Source: Margaritifera margaritifera
Taxonomy: Eukaryota; Mollusca; Bivalvia; Unionida; Margaritiferidae
Assembly: GCA_029931535.1 (NCBI GenBank)
Contig: JAQPZY010001256.1
Span: forward strand, 557,001-621,000
Length of the DNA: 64,000 nt
Direction: 5' to 3'
Shown here piece by piece: positions 54,401 through 64,000 of the stretch. The position numbers and the translations under genes were made by a program. A model generated the notes under the pieces. It was not told where the DNA came from. It worked only from the letters and a program-made list of their open reading frames with translations, and searched no databases. The first letter of the stretch is position 1. Every line of letters starts with the position of its first letter.

Positions 54401-57400
54401 ATTATCAGAAAATGTGTAAAGTGTTATTAAATGTAATGACCATTATCAGAAAATGTGTAAAGTGTTATTAAATGTAATGACCATTATCAGAAAATGTGTA
54501 AAGTGTTATTAAATGTAATGACCATTATCAGAAAATGTGTAAAGTGTTATTAAATGTAATGGCCATTATCAGAAAATGTGTAAAGTGTTATTAAATGTAA
54601 TGACCATTATCAGAAAATGTGTAAAGTGTTATTAAATGTAATGACCATTATCAGAAAATGTGTAAAGTGTTATTAAATGTAATGGCCATTATCAGAAAAT
54701 GTGTAAAGTGTTATTAAATGTAATGACCATTATCAGAAAAGGTGTAAAGTGTTATTAAATGTAATGGCCATTAAAGGTGTAAAGTGTTATGAAATGTAAT
54801 GGCCATTATCAGAAAAGGTGTAAGTGTTAGAACAGATAACATTAAAAGAGAGAAATCTTGATCTGAACAGTTGGGATAGATTAAAAGAATTTCTACAAAG
54901 AAATATGATGCTATATATGTAAATTTTTTGGCTATTAAATGTCTGGAAATGAACAACTTTTCTTTCAAAATACCAACCATTGGTTTTTTAAAAAACTGTT
55001 TAACTGAGCACACTTTTAAACCAGGTAGCTGTATGGAGGCCTACATCAGATGGAAAGATTTGTAGTATAATCAAAATGCTAGGTATATTATGGCATTAAC
55101 ATATGAAAGGTTTATCATCAAACTAATGAATGGTTGGTAGAATTACAAATTTCACCCTTTTCATGGATGTAAATGAAAATGCCCTCCTCTTTGCCTCATT
55201 TTTATATGTCTGCCAAAAGTCGTAGCATATCATGTTATGATGTTGTCCATCCCTCTGTTCCCTATTTCATTTCTTCATAATAACTCAAGTTCTCCACCGT
55301 GTACCATTATCAAACTTTGTAAGCAGCTTGCATATGTAGCATGGAAGAAGCCTATAGATTTTGGACTCAACAAGTGAAAGATCAAGGTCACAGGGACTGA
55401 AAGAAATAAAACTGTTTCCACACAATAGCTTGACTTGTATACTAGATACCTTGACCAAATTTGGTAAATGGCTTGCATTTGAGATAAGAAAAACACTTAT
55501 TGATTTTGAGAAAAAAAAGGTCAATGTCACAGTGACTCTAGAAAGAAAAATGGGTTTTTTGCATGATATCTAGAGTTCTTTATCACCTACTTTGACTAAA
55601 CTTTGTGGATGGCTTGCATTTGGGACAAGGAAAACACCTATTCATTTTGGAGTCAAATGGTCAAAGGGACTGAAAGAATGAGACACGTTTTCCACATAAC
55701 TACTTTCATAGAACTAATCTGTCCCACATGCCTTGACAGAACTTTGTAGATAGCTTGCATTTGTGACCAGGAGGACACTCTTTTGACTTTGGGGTTAAAA
55801 GATGAAAGGTCATGGTTGGATGGACTCCTAAAAGGAAAAGAGTTTCCGCAGAATAACTCAAATCCTATGTCACAAACAATGAGCAAACTTTGTGGATGGC
55901 TTCCAATTGAGACTAGATAGGCACCTATCGATTTTGGATTCAATATGTCAGAAGTCAAGGTCACCAAGATTGAAAGAAGAAAAATGGTTTCTACAAAATA
56001 ACTAGAGAGTTCTGTGTCATTTACGTTGACCAAATTTTGTGTATGGCTTGCATTTAAGACAATAAAGACACCTATTTATAATGTGGAGCTTACAATATTT
56101 AGTATTGCTAGGCAACATCACTTAGCAACAGTGACACAGGACAGGAGTTAAAAGGCTACAACATATTTTATTACCTGAGTATCCAAACAATGAAAGAGGG
56201 TTTTTACATAAATGAAGTTTAATAATATTATTTACCTTATGGCGGATGTATAATGTACCATTTATGGTGCTCTTGTTACAATTCATCTACCATTTTAATT
56301 CAGCATTAGTAAATTACTCAGGCCATACTAACACTTAATAGAGCTTTCTTCATTACTCAGGCCATACTAACACTTAATAGAGCTTCCTTTATTTATCTTT
56401 CTTTCTATCTTAAAAGTAATCATTTTTGTCACTACATTGATTATCATAACACTAAACTGACACTTTTCCACATGGCTGCCATGATCTTGCACCTGTGAGC
56501 TGTGTCCAGATCTGTAGTATGTGATGTCACACCATATTTTCTGATAATGGTCATTAAAAATTGTTCTCCTCTTAAATATGGAAAAGATTTTATCTTAACA
56601 TGTACAACCTAAAGAAATAAATTTAAATATTATTGGAAAAGAAAACAAATAAGGCAATTAAAACTATGTAAAACTTGTTGAAGTTATCAGATATTTGTCA
56701 TCATGTGCTTTATATCACAGTTACAACTAACTCAGTGACATACACTTGTCTTTATGTATAAAGTGAGAAGAATATGTGATCTTCAAATACCCTATATTGT
56801 AAGGTCTTCAATTACCCTATATTGTAAGGTCTTCAAAGGTGGCGCTCTCCAGTTTCGTACTTTGCATAGGGTTAGAAATTTAAAGAAAAAGAATTACCCA
56901 GGGTTTCCTCACTGGCTGTTCTGGCTATTTAAAAAAGACCTTGTATATCTTAGGCATTGTTAAAAGAACTTTGAATTCCCTTTATTTTGGTGTATGATTG
57001 ATGGGTGAAATTTGGGTTATAGAGTATACAGCTTGGTCTTACTTAAGATGTGCACCTCTCAAAAAACTGCTAGCTCCGCTTAGTCATTTTCACTTCCTGG
57101 ACTTCAAAGGTAAATATAAAAAAAAGAGCCGATAACTTTTTTTACTTTTTAGATATTTTGTAATTTATTCATAGTACTTTCTGAGGCTGGTATTGTCTGC
57201 TCTAGCAAAATTCGTTTCCCTATTTTAATAACTCCTGAAAATAGTGCACTTTTGACTAATTCAGGCTGATTTTTCGAGTACTTTAGAGCGGCCATTTTGT
57301 CTGCCGTGTGCTTAGATCATGTCCAGTTTCCACAAGTACAATATGTCAAGAAATTTCAGCCACAGTACATGAAAGTAACATAGAGGTATGCCAACATTCT

Positions 57401-60400
57401 CTCCATTGTGCATGTTGCAAATGCAAAATACTTCATCTTACACCTGTCACTCTCTCAGAAGCATGTATTATCTGCAGAGCGCCCCCATTAAGACAACATA
57501 TGCATTATTATTATATGATTTAATTTTGGTTGTATAGCTGAAACATTTAAGCCGCAAGCATATAAACAGTCCTTTTGAATAATTCTCATGTATTTTCCCA
57601 CAGAACAGTATTCATTTGTAGCAAAGTCCCACACAAGCCTAGCCCCCCCCCCCCTTATGATGAAAAGTGGGCTATTTTAAAACTACACCTTGCATTTTCT
57701 CAACAATAGCAACCAATGTTTTGGTAAAAGACAGGAACATGAAACTTGCCACAATTATTCATGAGATGTCACTAATAAAATTTACAGACTGAACAGGGAT
57801 GGAAGAGTTCAGGTTCACAGAGGTCAAAGGTCAAAGGGTACAAAGTTTGCTAATTCTTCTAACACTAGTATATGGAAGAAAGCGAATCTGCTTTATTATC
57901 ATTATTTTCCAGAATTTTATTACAACCGAATGAAAAGAAACATTTTTGCTATATTTTTCTTAGACTTAATACAACAGTTTTAAATTTAAGTTGACTTTAC
58001 TCCTATGTTCTAAGACTTCTAATATTCCCATAATTGAGGTCATTGCACACAAAATACTGCCTCAAGGCATATTATGTAAGCAAGAGCAAAATATTCATAA
58101 TTAGCTTATTTTTATGCATAACATCAATGTTAATATACCATTTTGTTGAGAAATGCATACATAATTATATGAGAAAGAGAAAATCAATTGCACAAATTTT
58201 CATATTTATTTTAAGGTGACGCTCTCCAGTTTCGTACTTTTCATCGGGTTAGAAATTTAAAGAAAAAGAATTACCCAGGGTTTCCTCACTGGCTGTTCTG
58301 GCTATTTAAAAAAGACCTTGTATATCTTAGGCATTGTTAAAAGAACTTTGAATTCCCTTTATTTTGGTGTATGATTGATGGGTGAAATTTGGGTTATAGA
58401 GTATACAGCTTGGTCTTACTTAAGATGTGCACCTCTCAAAAAACTGCTAGCTCTGCTTAGTCATTTTCACTTCCTGGACTTCAAAGGTAAATATAAAAAA
58501 AAGAGCCGATAACTTTTTTTACTTTTTAGATATTTTGTAATTTATTCATAGTACTTTCTGAGGCTGGTATTGTCTGCTCTGGCAAGATTCGTTTCCCTAT
58601 TTTAATAACTCCTGAAATAGTGCACTTTTGACTAATTCAGGCTGATTTTTCGAGTACTTTAGAGTGGCCATTTTGTCTGCCGTGTGCTTAGATCATGTCC
58701 AGTTTCCACAAGTACAATATGTCAAGAAATTTCAGCCACAGTACATGAAAGTAACATAGAGGTATGCCAACATTCTCTCCATTGTGCATGTTGCAAATGC
58801 AAAATACTTCATCTTACCCTATATTGTAAGGTCTTCAAAAACCCTATATTGTAAGGTCTTCAAATACCCTATATTGTAAGGTCTACAAATACCCTATATT
58901 GCAAGGATTTTCAATTACCCTATATTGTAAGGCTTTTCAATTATCCTATGTTGTAAGGATCTTCAAATACACTATATTGTAAGGATTTTCAATTACCCTA
59001 TATTGTAAGGTCTTCAATTACCCAATATTGTAAGGATCTTCAAATACCCTATATTTTAAGGATTTTCAATTACCCTATATTGTAAGGATTTTCAATTACC
59101 CTATATTGTACCGTCTTCAAATACCCTATATTGTAAGGATTTTCAATTACCCTATATTGTAAGGTCTTCAATTACCCTATATTGTAAGGATCTTTAAATA
59201 CCCTATATTGTAAGGATTTTCAATTACCCTATATTGTAAGGTCTTCAAATACCCTATATTGTAAGGTCTTCAAATACCCTTTATTGTAATGATTTTCAAT
59301 TACCCTATATTGTAAGGATTTTCAATTACCCTATATTGTAACGTCTTCAAATACCCAATATTGTAAGGATTTTCAAATACCCTATATTGTAAGGTCTTCA
59401 ATAACTTATATTGTAAGGATCTTCAATTACCCTATATTGTAAGGATTTTCAATTACCCTATATTGTAAGGTCTTCAAATACCCTATATTGTAAGGATCTT
59501 CAAATACCCTATATTGTAAGGATTTTCAATTACCCTATATTATAAGGATTTTCAATTACCCTATATTGTAAGGATTTTCAAATACCCTATATTGTAAGGA
59601 TTTTCAATTACCCCATATTGTAAGGTCTTCAAATACCCTATATTGTAAGGATTTTCAATTACCCTATATTGTAAGGATTTTCAATTACCCTATATTGTAA
59701 GGATTTTCAAATACCCTATATTGTAAGGTCTTCAAATACCCTATATTGTAAGGATTTTCAAATACCCTATATTGTAAGGTCTTCAAATTACCCTATATTG
59801 TAAGGATTTTCAATTACCCTATATTGTAAGGTCTTCAAATACCCTATATTGTAAGGTCTTCAAATACCCTATATTGTAAGGTCTTCAAATACCCTATATT
59901 GTAAGGATTTTCAAATACCCAATATTGTAAGGTCTTCAAATACCCTATATTGTAAGGATCTTCAAACACCCTATATTGTAAGGATTTTCAATTACCCTAT
60001 ATTGCAAGGATTTTCAATTACCCTATATTGTAAGGTCTTCAAATACCCTATATTGTAAGGTCTTCAAATACCCTATATTGTAAGGATTTTCAATTACCCT
60101 ATATTGTAAGGATTTTCAATTACCCTATATTGTAAGGATTTTCAAATACCCTATATTGTAAGGTCTTCAATTACCCTATATTGTAAGGTCTTCAAATACC
60201 CTATATTGTAAGGTCTTCAAATACCCTATATTGTAAGGTCTTCAAATACCCTATATTGTAAGGATTTTCAAATACCCTATATTGTAAGGTATTCAAATTA
60301 CCCTATATTGTAAGGATTTTCAATTACCCTATATTGTAAGGATTTTCAATTACCCTATATTGTAAGGATTTTCAAATACCCTATATTGTAAGGTCTTCAA

Positions 60401-63400
60401 TTAGCCTATATTGTAAGGTCTTCAAATACCCTATATTGTAAGGTCTTCAAATACCCTATATTGTAAGGATTTTCAAATACCCAATATTGTAAGGTCTTCA
60501 AATACCCTATATTGTAAGGATCTTCAAACACCCTATATTGCAAGGATTTTCAATTACCCTATATTGTAAGGATTTTCAAATACCCTATATTGTAAGGTCT
60601 TCAAATACCCTATATTGTAAGGATTTTCAATTACCCTATATTGTAAGGATTTTCAATTACCCTATATTGTAAGGATTTTCAAATACCCTATATTGTAAGG
60701 TCTTCAATTACCCTATATTGTAAGGTCTTCAAATACCCTATATTGTAAGGTCTTCAAATACCCTATATTGTAAGGATTTTCAAATACCCTATATTGTAAG
60801 GTATTCAAATTACCCTATATTGTAAGGATTTTCAATTACCCTATATTGTAAGGATTTTCAAATACCCTATATTGTAAGGTCTTCAAATACTCTATATTGT
60901 AAGGATTTTCAAATACCCAATATTGTAAGGTCTTCAAATACCCTATATTGCAAGGATCTTCAAATACCCTATATTGTAAGGATTTTCAATTACCCTATAT
61001 TGTAAGGATTTTCAATTACCCTATATTGTAAGGTCTTCAAATACCTTATATTTTAAGGTCTTCAAATACCCTATATTGTAAGGATTTTCAATTAACCTAT
61101 ATTGTAAGGATTTTCAAATACCCTATATTGTAAGGTCTTCAAATACCCTATATTGTAAGGATTTTCAAATACCCTATATTGTAAGGTCTTCAAATACCCT
61201 ATATTGCAAGGATCTTCAAATACCCTATATTGTAAGGATTTTCAATTACCCTATATTGTAAGGATTTTCAATTACCCTATATTGTAAGGTCTTCAAATAC
61301 CCTATATTGTAAGGTCTTTACATACCCTATATTGTAAGGATTTTCAATTAACCTATATTGTAAGGATTTTCAAATACCCTATATTGTAAGGTCTTCAAAT
61401 ACCCTATATTGTAAGGATCTTCAATTACCCTATATCGTAAGGTCTTCAATTACCCTATATTGTAAGGATTTTCAATTACCCTATATTGTAAGGATTTTCA
61501 ATTACCCTATATTGTAAGGTCTTCAAATACTCTATATTGTAAGGATTTTCAATTACCCTATATTGTAAGGATTTTCAATTACCCTATATTGTAAGGTCTT
61601 CAAATACCCTATATTGTAAGGATTTTCAATTACCCTATATTGTAAGGTCTTCAAATACCCTATATTGTAAGGATTTTCAATTACCCAATATTGTAAGGTC
61701 TCCAATTACCCTATATTGTAAGGTCTTCAAATACCCTATATTGTAAGGATTTTCAATTACCCAATATTGTAAGGTCTTCAAATACCCTATATTGTAAGGT
61801 CTTCAAATACCCTATATTGTAAGGATTTTCTATTTTCATTTGTTATCTTGATATATCACATATTTATATTTATTTGGAAGAATTTATCTTCCTATAGTTT
61901 TTTTGTGCAGTTTGTTATATTTACAGTTGTTAGGACTTTGCTTTTAATCAGCACCATATAGCCATTATTGTACTGATGTGCTGTTATACCCTACATACAT
62001 ACATATTCAGTTAGCAAAAATGTGCAGATTTTCCAAATACTCATAAAATTATTAGAAGATATATGGTATAAATTCCTGTATTTTCTGTGAAATTATCTGT
62101 ATTTTAGGTCATGCCTAATACAAGAAAATGCACAGTAATCAGATTTTCATGGTGTTGTTCAATTGTTATGGCTGTGAGTAATGCTAAGATATGAGTTTTG
62201 CAAAGAACTGTAACAATCCAGACAATACTGTTAGTAATATTGCACAATTTTTCTGTTTTTCTGTTAGCATAAGGAAAATGTATTACTGAGTTGAGCTCAC
62301 TTTATTTTATTTCATGTACATGTACATACAATATACTTTTATATAGTGTATTATCCTAGTTGGGCCTGTCACAGACACTAATTATGGTTTATGTTGCCAT
62401 CTCTCCTTTTAAATGTAGAAACTTGTCAGTAACATTTTAATTGTGTGATGGTCCATATGGCAAGTGTTGCACCAGTATAATGCTCATGCTAATGTACACC
62501 TACATTATGTTGTATAAATTATCCAGGCTAATGTACACCTACATTATGTTGTATAAATTATCCAGGCTAATGTACACCTACATTATGTTGTATAAATTAT
62601 CCAGGCTAATGTACAACTACATTATGTTGTATAAAATATCCAGGCTAATGTACACCTACATTATGTTGTATAAAATATCCAGGCTAATGTACACCTACAT
62701 TATGTTGTATAAAATATCCAGGCTAATGTACACCTACATTATGTTGTATAAATTATCCAGGCTAATGTACACCTACATTATGTTGTATAAATTATCCAGG
62801 CTAATGTACACCTACATTATGTTGTATAAATTATCCAGGCTAATGTACACCTACATTATGTTGTATAAAATATCCAGGCTAATGCACACCTACATTATGT
62901 TGTATAAATTATCCAGGCTAATGCACACCTACATTACGTTGTATAAATTATCCAGGCTAATGTACACCTACATTACGTTGTATAAATTATCCAGGCTAAT
63001 GTACACCTACATTACGTTGTATAAATTATCCAGGCTAATGTACACCTACATTGTGTTGTATAAATTATCCAGGCTAATGTACACCTACATTGTGTTGTAT
63101 AAAATATCCAGGCTAATGTACACCTACATTATGTTGTATAAAATATCCAGGCTAATGTACACCTACATTATGTTGTATAAATTATCCAGGCTAATGTACA
63201 CCTACATTATGTTGTATAAATTATCCAGGCTAATGTACACCTACATTATGTTGTATAAATTATCCAGGCTAATGTACACCTACATTATGTTGTATAAATT
63301 ATCCAGGCTAATGTACACCTACATTATGTTCTATAAAATATCCAGGCTAATGTACACCTACATTATGTTGTATAAAATATCCAGGCTAATGTACACCTAC

Positions 63401-63654
63401 ATTATGTTGTATAAAATATCCAGGCTATTGTACACCTACATTATGTTGTATAAAATATCCAGGCTAATGTACACCTACATTATGTTGTATAAATTATCTA
63501 GATAGCTCTGGCAAGAGCAAACAGTGCAGGTGGGTCCCTGGATGCCCTAATCTCCCAGGATCTGACCCTTGGTGATGGTAGGGTGCTGGAAAATGGAGAC
63601 AGTGTAGAAGTCAAGTATGAAGGACACCTTCTCACCAATTACACCTTTGGACAG
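33850..63654 (+). CDS. FKBP15: FKBP15 (WAFL) homologue, exons 1-7 of a longer gene
   Basis: FKBP15 is a large protein with an N-terminal WH1-like domain, one FKBP (peptidyl-prolyl isomerase-like) domain and a long coiled coil, linked to endosomal trafficking and actin. Seven exons with GT-AG borders and matching phases give 207 codons: 33850-33902, 38272-38369, 44290-44362, 45750-45819, 49165-49239, 51708-51806, 63502-63654. Recognisable blocks are the acidic start (MFFNADDDDQDFLSSSGG), LGSLFGLD, TYTAPKQPKK, VAVHAYKY, QPNNYASFYDDARQTWS and LDALISQDLTLGDG. The last exon enters the FKBP domain (GDSVEVKYEGHLL). The FKBP remainder and coiled coil lie beyond the right edge. Introns total nearly 30 kb. 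Confidence 0.92.
34985..35203 (-). pseudogene. Possible transposase N-terminal exon remnant
   Basis: It starts MSQQNRFSFFGKQTCDENET, with a PIP-box-like QxxxxxFF pattern at the start and a polar Lys/Asp/Glu-rich continuation ending GGRTMKVRT. This is the style of N-termini found on hAT-type transposase-derived ORFs in invertebrates. It faces away from the plus-strand remnant 320 bp downstream. Low confidence. Confidence 0.3.
35521..35901 (+). pseudogene. hAT-type transposase C-terminal (dimerisation) remnant
   Basis: The segment LVEYWRSVSSLKNPDTGKLK, then LLCRLHVVVLSMPH, resembles the hAT dimerisation region (FWRxxxSLKN, LxxLxLPHSNA). After MPH the expected SNADxERxFS motif is missing, probably through a frameshift. 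A later DSRGNLDQKTSESLLHVKLN fits the tail of such proteins. No terminal inverted repeats were identified. Confidence 0.5.
36640..37350. repeat. 31-bp minisatellite
   Basis: About 23 head-to-tail copies of GACTGAAGTCAATGCAGGCA plus CAATCAAGTGA. Variants (TCTATGCACG for TCAATGCAGG, CAGTC for CAATC) are arranged in blocks, indicating unequal exchange. Confidence 0.95.
37490..37890. repeat. Degenerate ~140-bp repeat, about three copies
   Basis: Units with ACTTCTTATGATGTCTAGTT, TCCTAAATGAAAATGGTGCT and ATGGCCATCTTGAAAATC. The same family recurs at 45,920-46,380. Confidence 0.8.
38272..38369 (+). CDS. FKBP15: FKBP15 exon 2
   Basis: Acceptor TTTTGTTTCAG, donor GTATGT. Codes for SKLGSLFGLDKASSQGGNES and TYTAPKQPKKT, a conserved N-terminal segment. 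Confidence 0.92.
42726..42775. repeat. (TATC)n/(TGTC)n microsatellite
   Basis: About 10 tetranucleotide copies, ATCT-type changing to GTCT at the right end. Confidence 0.9.
42920..44180. repeat. Degenerate ~165-bp tandem repeat
   Basis: About seven diverged units, each containing GAGTTATGGCCCCTTATT, TTTGGTTTCCACAGC, AATTTGACATGCAGCTTTAT and GAGACCTTGAA-like words. This kind of intronic repeat is common in bivalve and other marine invertebrate genomes. Confidence 0.75.
44290..44362 (+). CDS. FKBP15: FKBP15 exon 3
   Basis: Acceptor TTTGATTTCAG, donor GTATGT. Codes for a Gly-rich linker, then TVTFAVAVHAYKY, the start of the WH1-like domain. Confidence 0.92.
44687..44783. repeat. 20-bp minisatellite, five copies
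   Basis: Five near-perfect copies of AGTACAGAGATCGTACTGCA in intron 3. The unit is partly palindromic (AGTAC..GTACT). Confidence 0.95.
45420..45494. repeat. (ATT)n microsatellite
   Basis: About 24 ATT copies with one TTT interruption, in intron 3. Confidence 0.95.
45750..45819 (+). CDS. FKBP15: FKBP15 exon 4
   Basis: Acceptor CTTTTACAG, donor GTAAGT. Codes for VDGKYASQGKLGSAILASHA, within the WH1-like domain. Confidence 0.92.
45920..46380. repeat. Second copy field of the ~140-190-bp intronic repeat
   Basis: Same words as at 37,490-37,890 (TTGGTCCTTAATGAAAATGG, ATGGCCACCATGTTGGCCAT, CTTGAAAATC). Three to four diverged units. Confidence 0.75.
48035..48850. repeat. ~32-bp minisatellite
   Basis: About 25 copies of ATCATTTAATATTCATATTC plus CTATATTCTGTC. 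The left part has TTTATTATT and CTATC variants and the right part TTTAATATT and CTGTC, so the array has two subfamilies. Several right-hand units carry CTTATGCTCTG. Confidence 0.95.
48970..49180 (+). repeat. Tandemly duplicated splice acceptor, ~35-bp unit
   Basis: Five units of TTTTCTTCTGTTACAG (or TTATAG) plus TACAGACTATT (or TACAGAATATT) precede the functional copy, which alone continues as GTTGTATGTGTCC into exon 5. Each unit keeps a pyrimidine tract and an AG, so each is a potential acceptor. Confidence 0.9.
49165..49239 (+). CDS. FKBP15: FKBP15 exon 5
   Basis: Acceptor TCTTCTGTTACAG, donor GTAAGT. Codes for YRLLLYVSKTQQVTSAKITT. The intron end plus exon start is repeated five more times immediately upstream, so I chose the last copy because only it continues into the conserved frame. 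Confidence 0.9.
49240..51707 (+). other. FKBP15 intron 5
   Basis: AT-rich, with a 211-bp foldback MITE at 49,949-50,159. Otherwise single-copy-looking sequence. No gene seen. Confidence 0.7.
49949..50159. mobile_element. Foldback MITE with two internal hairpins
   Basis: Terminal inverted repeats of 21 bp: TATATACTCGCGTATAAGCCA at the left and the complement of TATATACTCGTGTATAAGCCA at the right. Inside are two long hairpins: CATAGACCCAGATCTGCC (49,987-50,004) pairs perfectly with 50,020-50,037, and a related CTGATCTGCC/GGCAGATCAG hairpin lies at about 50,070-50,125. There is no coding capacity. A TA target duplication is possible but cannot be separated from the repeat ends. Confidence 0.85.
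51708..51806 (+). CDS. FKBP15: FKBP15 exon 6
   Basis: Acceptor TTTTACTTACAG, donor GTTTGG (weak). Codes for IQPNNYASFYDDARQTWSLM and QNVTQFAKQ, the end of the WH1-like domain. Confidence 0.92.
52180..53660. repeat. Degenerate ~42-bp minisatellite
   Basis: About 33 irregular units of GTGAGGTTTAGTAGTATAGA plus CATGGAGGATCAGGTCTCATT. Frequent indels distinguish it from the cleaner arrays beside it. Confidence 0.9.
53865..54835. repeat. 41-bp minisatellite
   Basis: About 23 almost identical units of TATCAGAAAATGTGTAAAGT, then GTTATTAAATGTAATGACCAT. The only common variants are AAAATG/AAAAGG and GACC/GGCC. The last two units at the right are truncated and diverged. Confidence 0.95.
55265..56095. 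repeat. Degenerate ~155-bp tandem repeat
   Basis: About five units with AAACTTTGTGGATGGCTTGC, CACCTATTGATTTTGG and GTCACAGGGACTGAAAG words. Open frames across it on the minus strand follow repeat periodicity. Confidence 0.8.
56787..56835. repeat. Two- to three-unit seed of the CCTATATTGTAAGG satellite
   Basis: ACCCTATATTGTAAGGTCTTC repeated just left of the first ~605-bp segment copy. It matches the large array at 58,814-61,832. Confidence 0.9.
56836..57440. repeat. Duplicated ~605-bp segment, copy 1
   Basis: From GGTGGCGCTCTCCAGTTTCG to AATACTTCATCTTA; nearly identical to 58,213-58,816. No coding sequence recognised. Confidence 0.95.
58213..58816. repeat. Duplicated ~605-bp segment, copy 2
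   Basis: It differs from copy 1 by only a handful of substitutions and one deleted A. It ends directly at the start of the 3-kb satellite. Confidence 0.95.
58814..61832. repeat. 3-kb satellite of 25/26-bp units, two variants
   Basis: Around 118 units of TACCCTATATTGTAAGG followed by either TCTTCAAA or ATTTTCAAT. The two variants alternate irregularly, and blocks of several hundred bp recur in the same order (for example 59,880-60,290 against 60,420-60,790). Confidence 0.95.
62475..63500. repeat. 39-bp minisatellite reaching the exon 7 acceptor
   Basis: About 26 units of GCTAATGTACACCTACATTA, then TGTTGTATAAATTATCCAG. Because 39 is a multiple of 3, it gives one long open frame with a 13-residue period; I do not regard it as a gene. 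The final unit ends TTATCTAG, which is the exon 7 acceptor. Confidence 0.95.
63502..63654 (+). CDS. FKBP15: FKBP15 exon 7 (FKBP domain begins)
   Basis: Acceptor AAATTATCTAG, donor GTAAGT. Codes for a SLDALISQDLTLGDG linker and GDSVEVKYEGHLLTNYTFGQ, the first strands of the FKBP fold. The acceptor derives from the last unit of a 39-bp minisatellite and has a poor pyrimidine tract. Confidence 0.9.
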
Positions 63655-64000
63655 GTAAGTTTACGTGATATCATAAAATGTTCCAAATAGAAATTTTACT
63701 ACTTCATTGTTATATCAGTTTATGACAAAAACGTTTGTGTTCAGCCATTATCATATATATATGCTAAACAAAAACTGTCAAACAACTGTGCAAAACTGGT
63801 GTGAAACCAACCCTAGGCAGGTTACAAACCAGTTTCACCCGCTGTTTTTTATCAGTTTTTGTTTTGTATATGTGATTTTTACTGACCAACATGATCTTTC
63901 TGATCCCGTGCAATTTTGCAATTTGTAACGATTGTTTATGGCCTTGTGGTCTGTAATTTGCATATATGTGTGTATGTATGTGTGTGTGTATATATATATA
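63655..64000 (+). other. Start of FKBP15 intron 7
   Basis: Intronic sequence ending in TG/TA dinucleotide tracts at the window edge. Confidence 0.7.

Larger units (their letters stand above)
51807..63501 (+). other. FKBP15 intron 6, repeat-filled, 11.7 kb
   Basis: Holds in order a ~42-bp degenerate minisatellite, a 41-bp minisatellite, a ~155-bp repeat, a duplicated ~605-bp segment, a 3-kb satellite and a 39-bp minisatellite up to the acceptor. I see no additional exon or gene. Confidence 0.8.

Noticed and set aside
55275..56033. Minus-strand frames with hydrophobic character
   Set aside because: They follow a ~155-bp tandem repeat and lack any domain.
62441..63505. 354-codon open frame with a 13-residue period
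   Set aside because: It is a 39-bp minisatellite whose length is a multiple of 3; the frame stays open by periodicity, ends at a host exon boundary, and lies within an intron.
1..64000. tRNA and rRNA genes
   Set aside because: I saw no cloverleaf with A and B boxes and no rRNA-like conserved stretch, but this was by eye only.

Overview
The window is nuclear DNA of an invertebrate animal, most likely a lophotrochozoan such as a mollusc, although the sequence does not fix the taxon. It is AT-rich, has GT-AG introns and the standard genetic code, is crowded with minisatellites, and holds the 5' part of one host gene plus two Polinton/Maverick (polintovirus-type) elements.

Layout. 1-7,300: two tandem-repeat fields (a ~52-bp degenerate array, then a 66/44-bp satellite with recent ~0.8-1 kb block duplications). 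7,300-10,650: AT-rich DNA with no gene I can support. 10,660-26,476: a 15.8-kb Polinton with inverted terminal repeats and a perfect 6-bp target duplication (TATATG). All its genes are on the minus strand. From right to left they are protein-primed DNA polymerase B, several small and membrane proteins, packaging ATPase, a conserved glycine-rich/basic protein, a Lys-rich protein, integrase with chromodomain, a membrane protein, minor capsid (penton), a small basic virion-type protein, major capsid protein, two small ORFs, an adenovirus-type cysteine protease, and three small left-end genes. The polymerase, ATPase, integrase, minor and major capsid genes each carry frameshifts or an internal stop, so this copy looks non-autonomous unless the breaks are assembly errors. 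Several breaks sit in homopolymers. 26,480-28,200: debris with two zinc-knuckle remnants. 28,196-32,956: the capsid/protease half of a second, older, inverted Polinton of a related family, heavily decayed.

Most notable: the three left-end Polinton genes share a promoter module (TCACGTCCGCGCTTC followed by a TATA box). Each ends 11-24 nt after its stop in a canonical metazoan histone mRNA 3'-end signal: stem-loop GGCCCTTTTCAGGGCC, then ACCCA or ACTCA, then a CAAGAAAAGA-type U7 box. The same two signals recur, degenerate, in the second element, and one stem-loop lies inside each terminal repeat. One of the three proteins has a Gln-rich coiled region and a KRGRP AT-hook. This suggests that a viral-type element borrowed replication-dependent histone mRNA processing.

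33,850-64,000: the first seven coding exons of a host FKBP15 homologue (plus strand, running off the right edge). Its introns are filled with minisatellites, a foldback MITE, a transposase remnant and a 3-kb satellite. In two places (exons 5 and 7) the tandem repeats include the splice acceptor itself, so the gene has several decoy acceptors.
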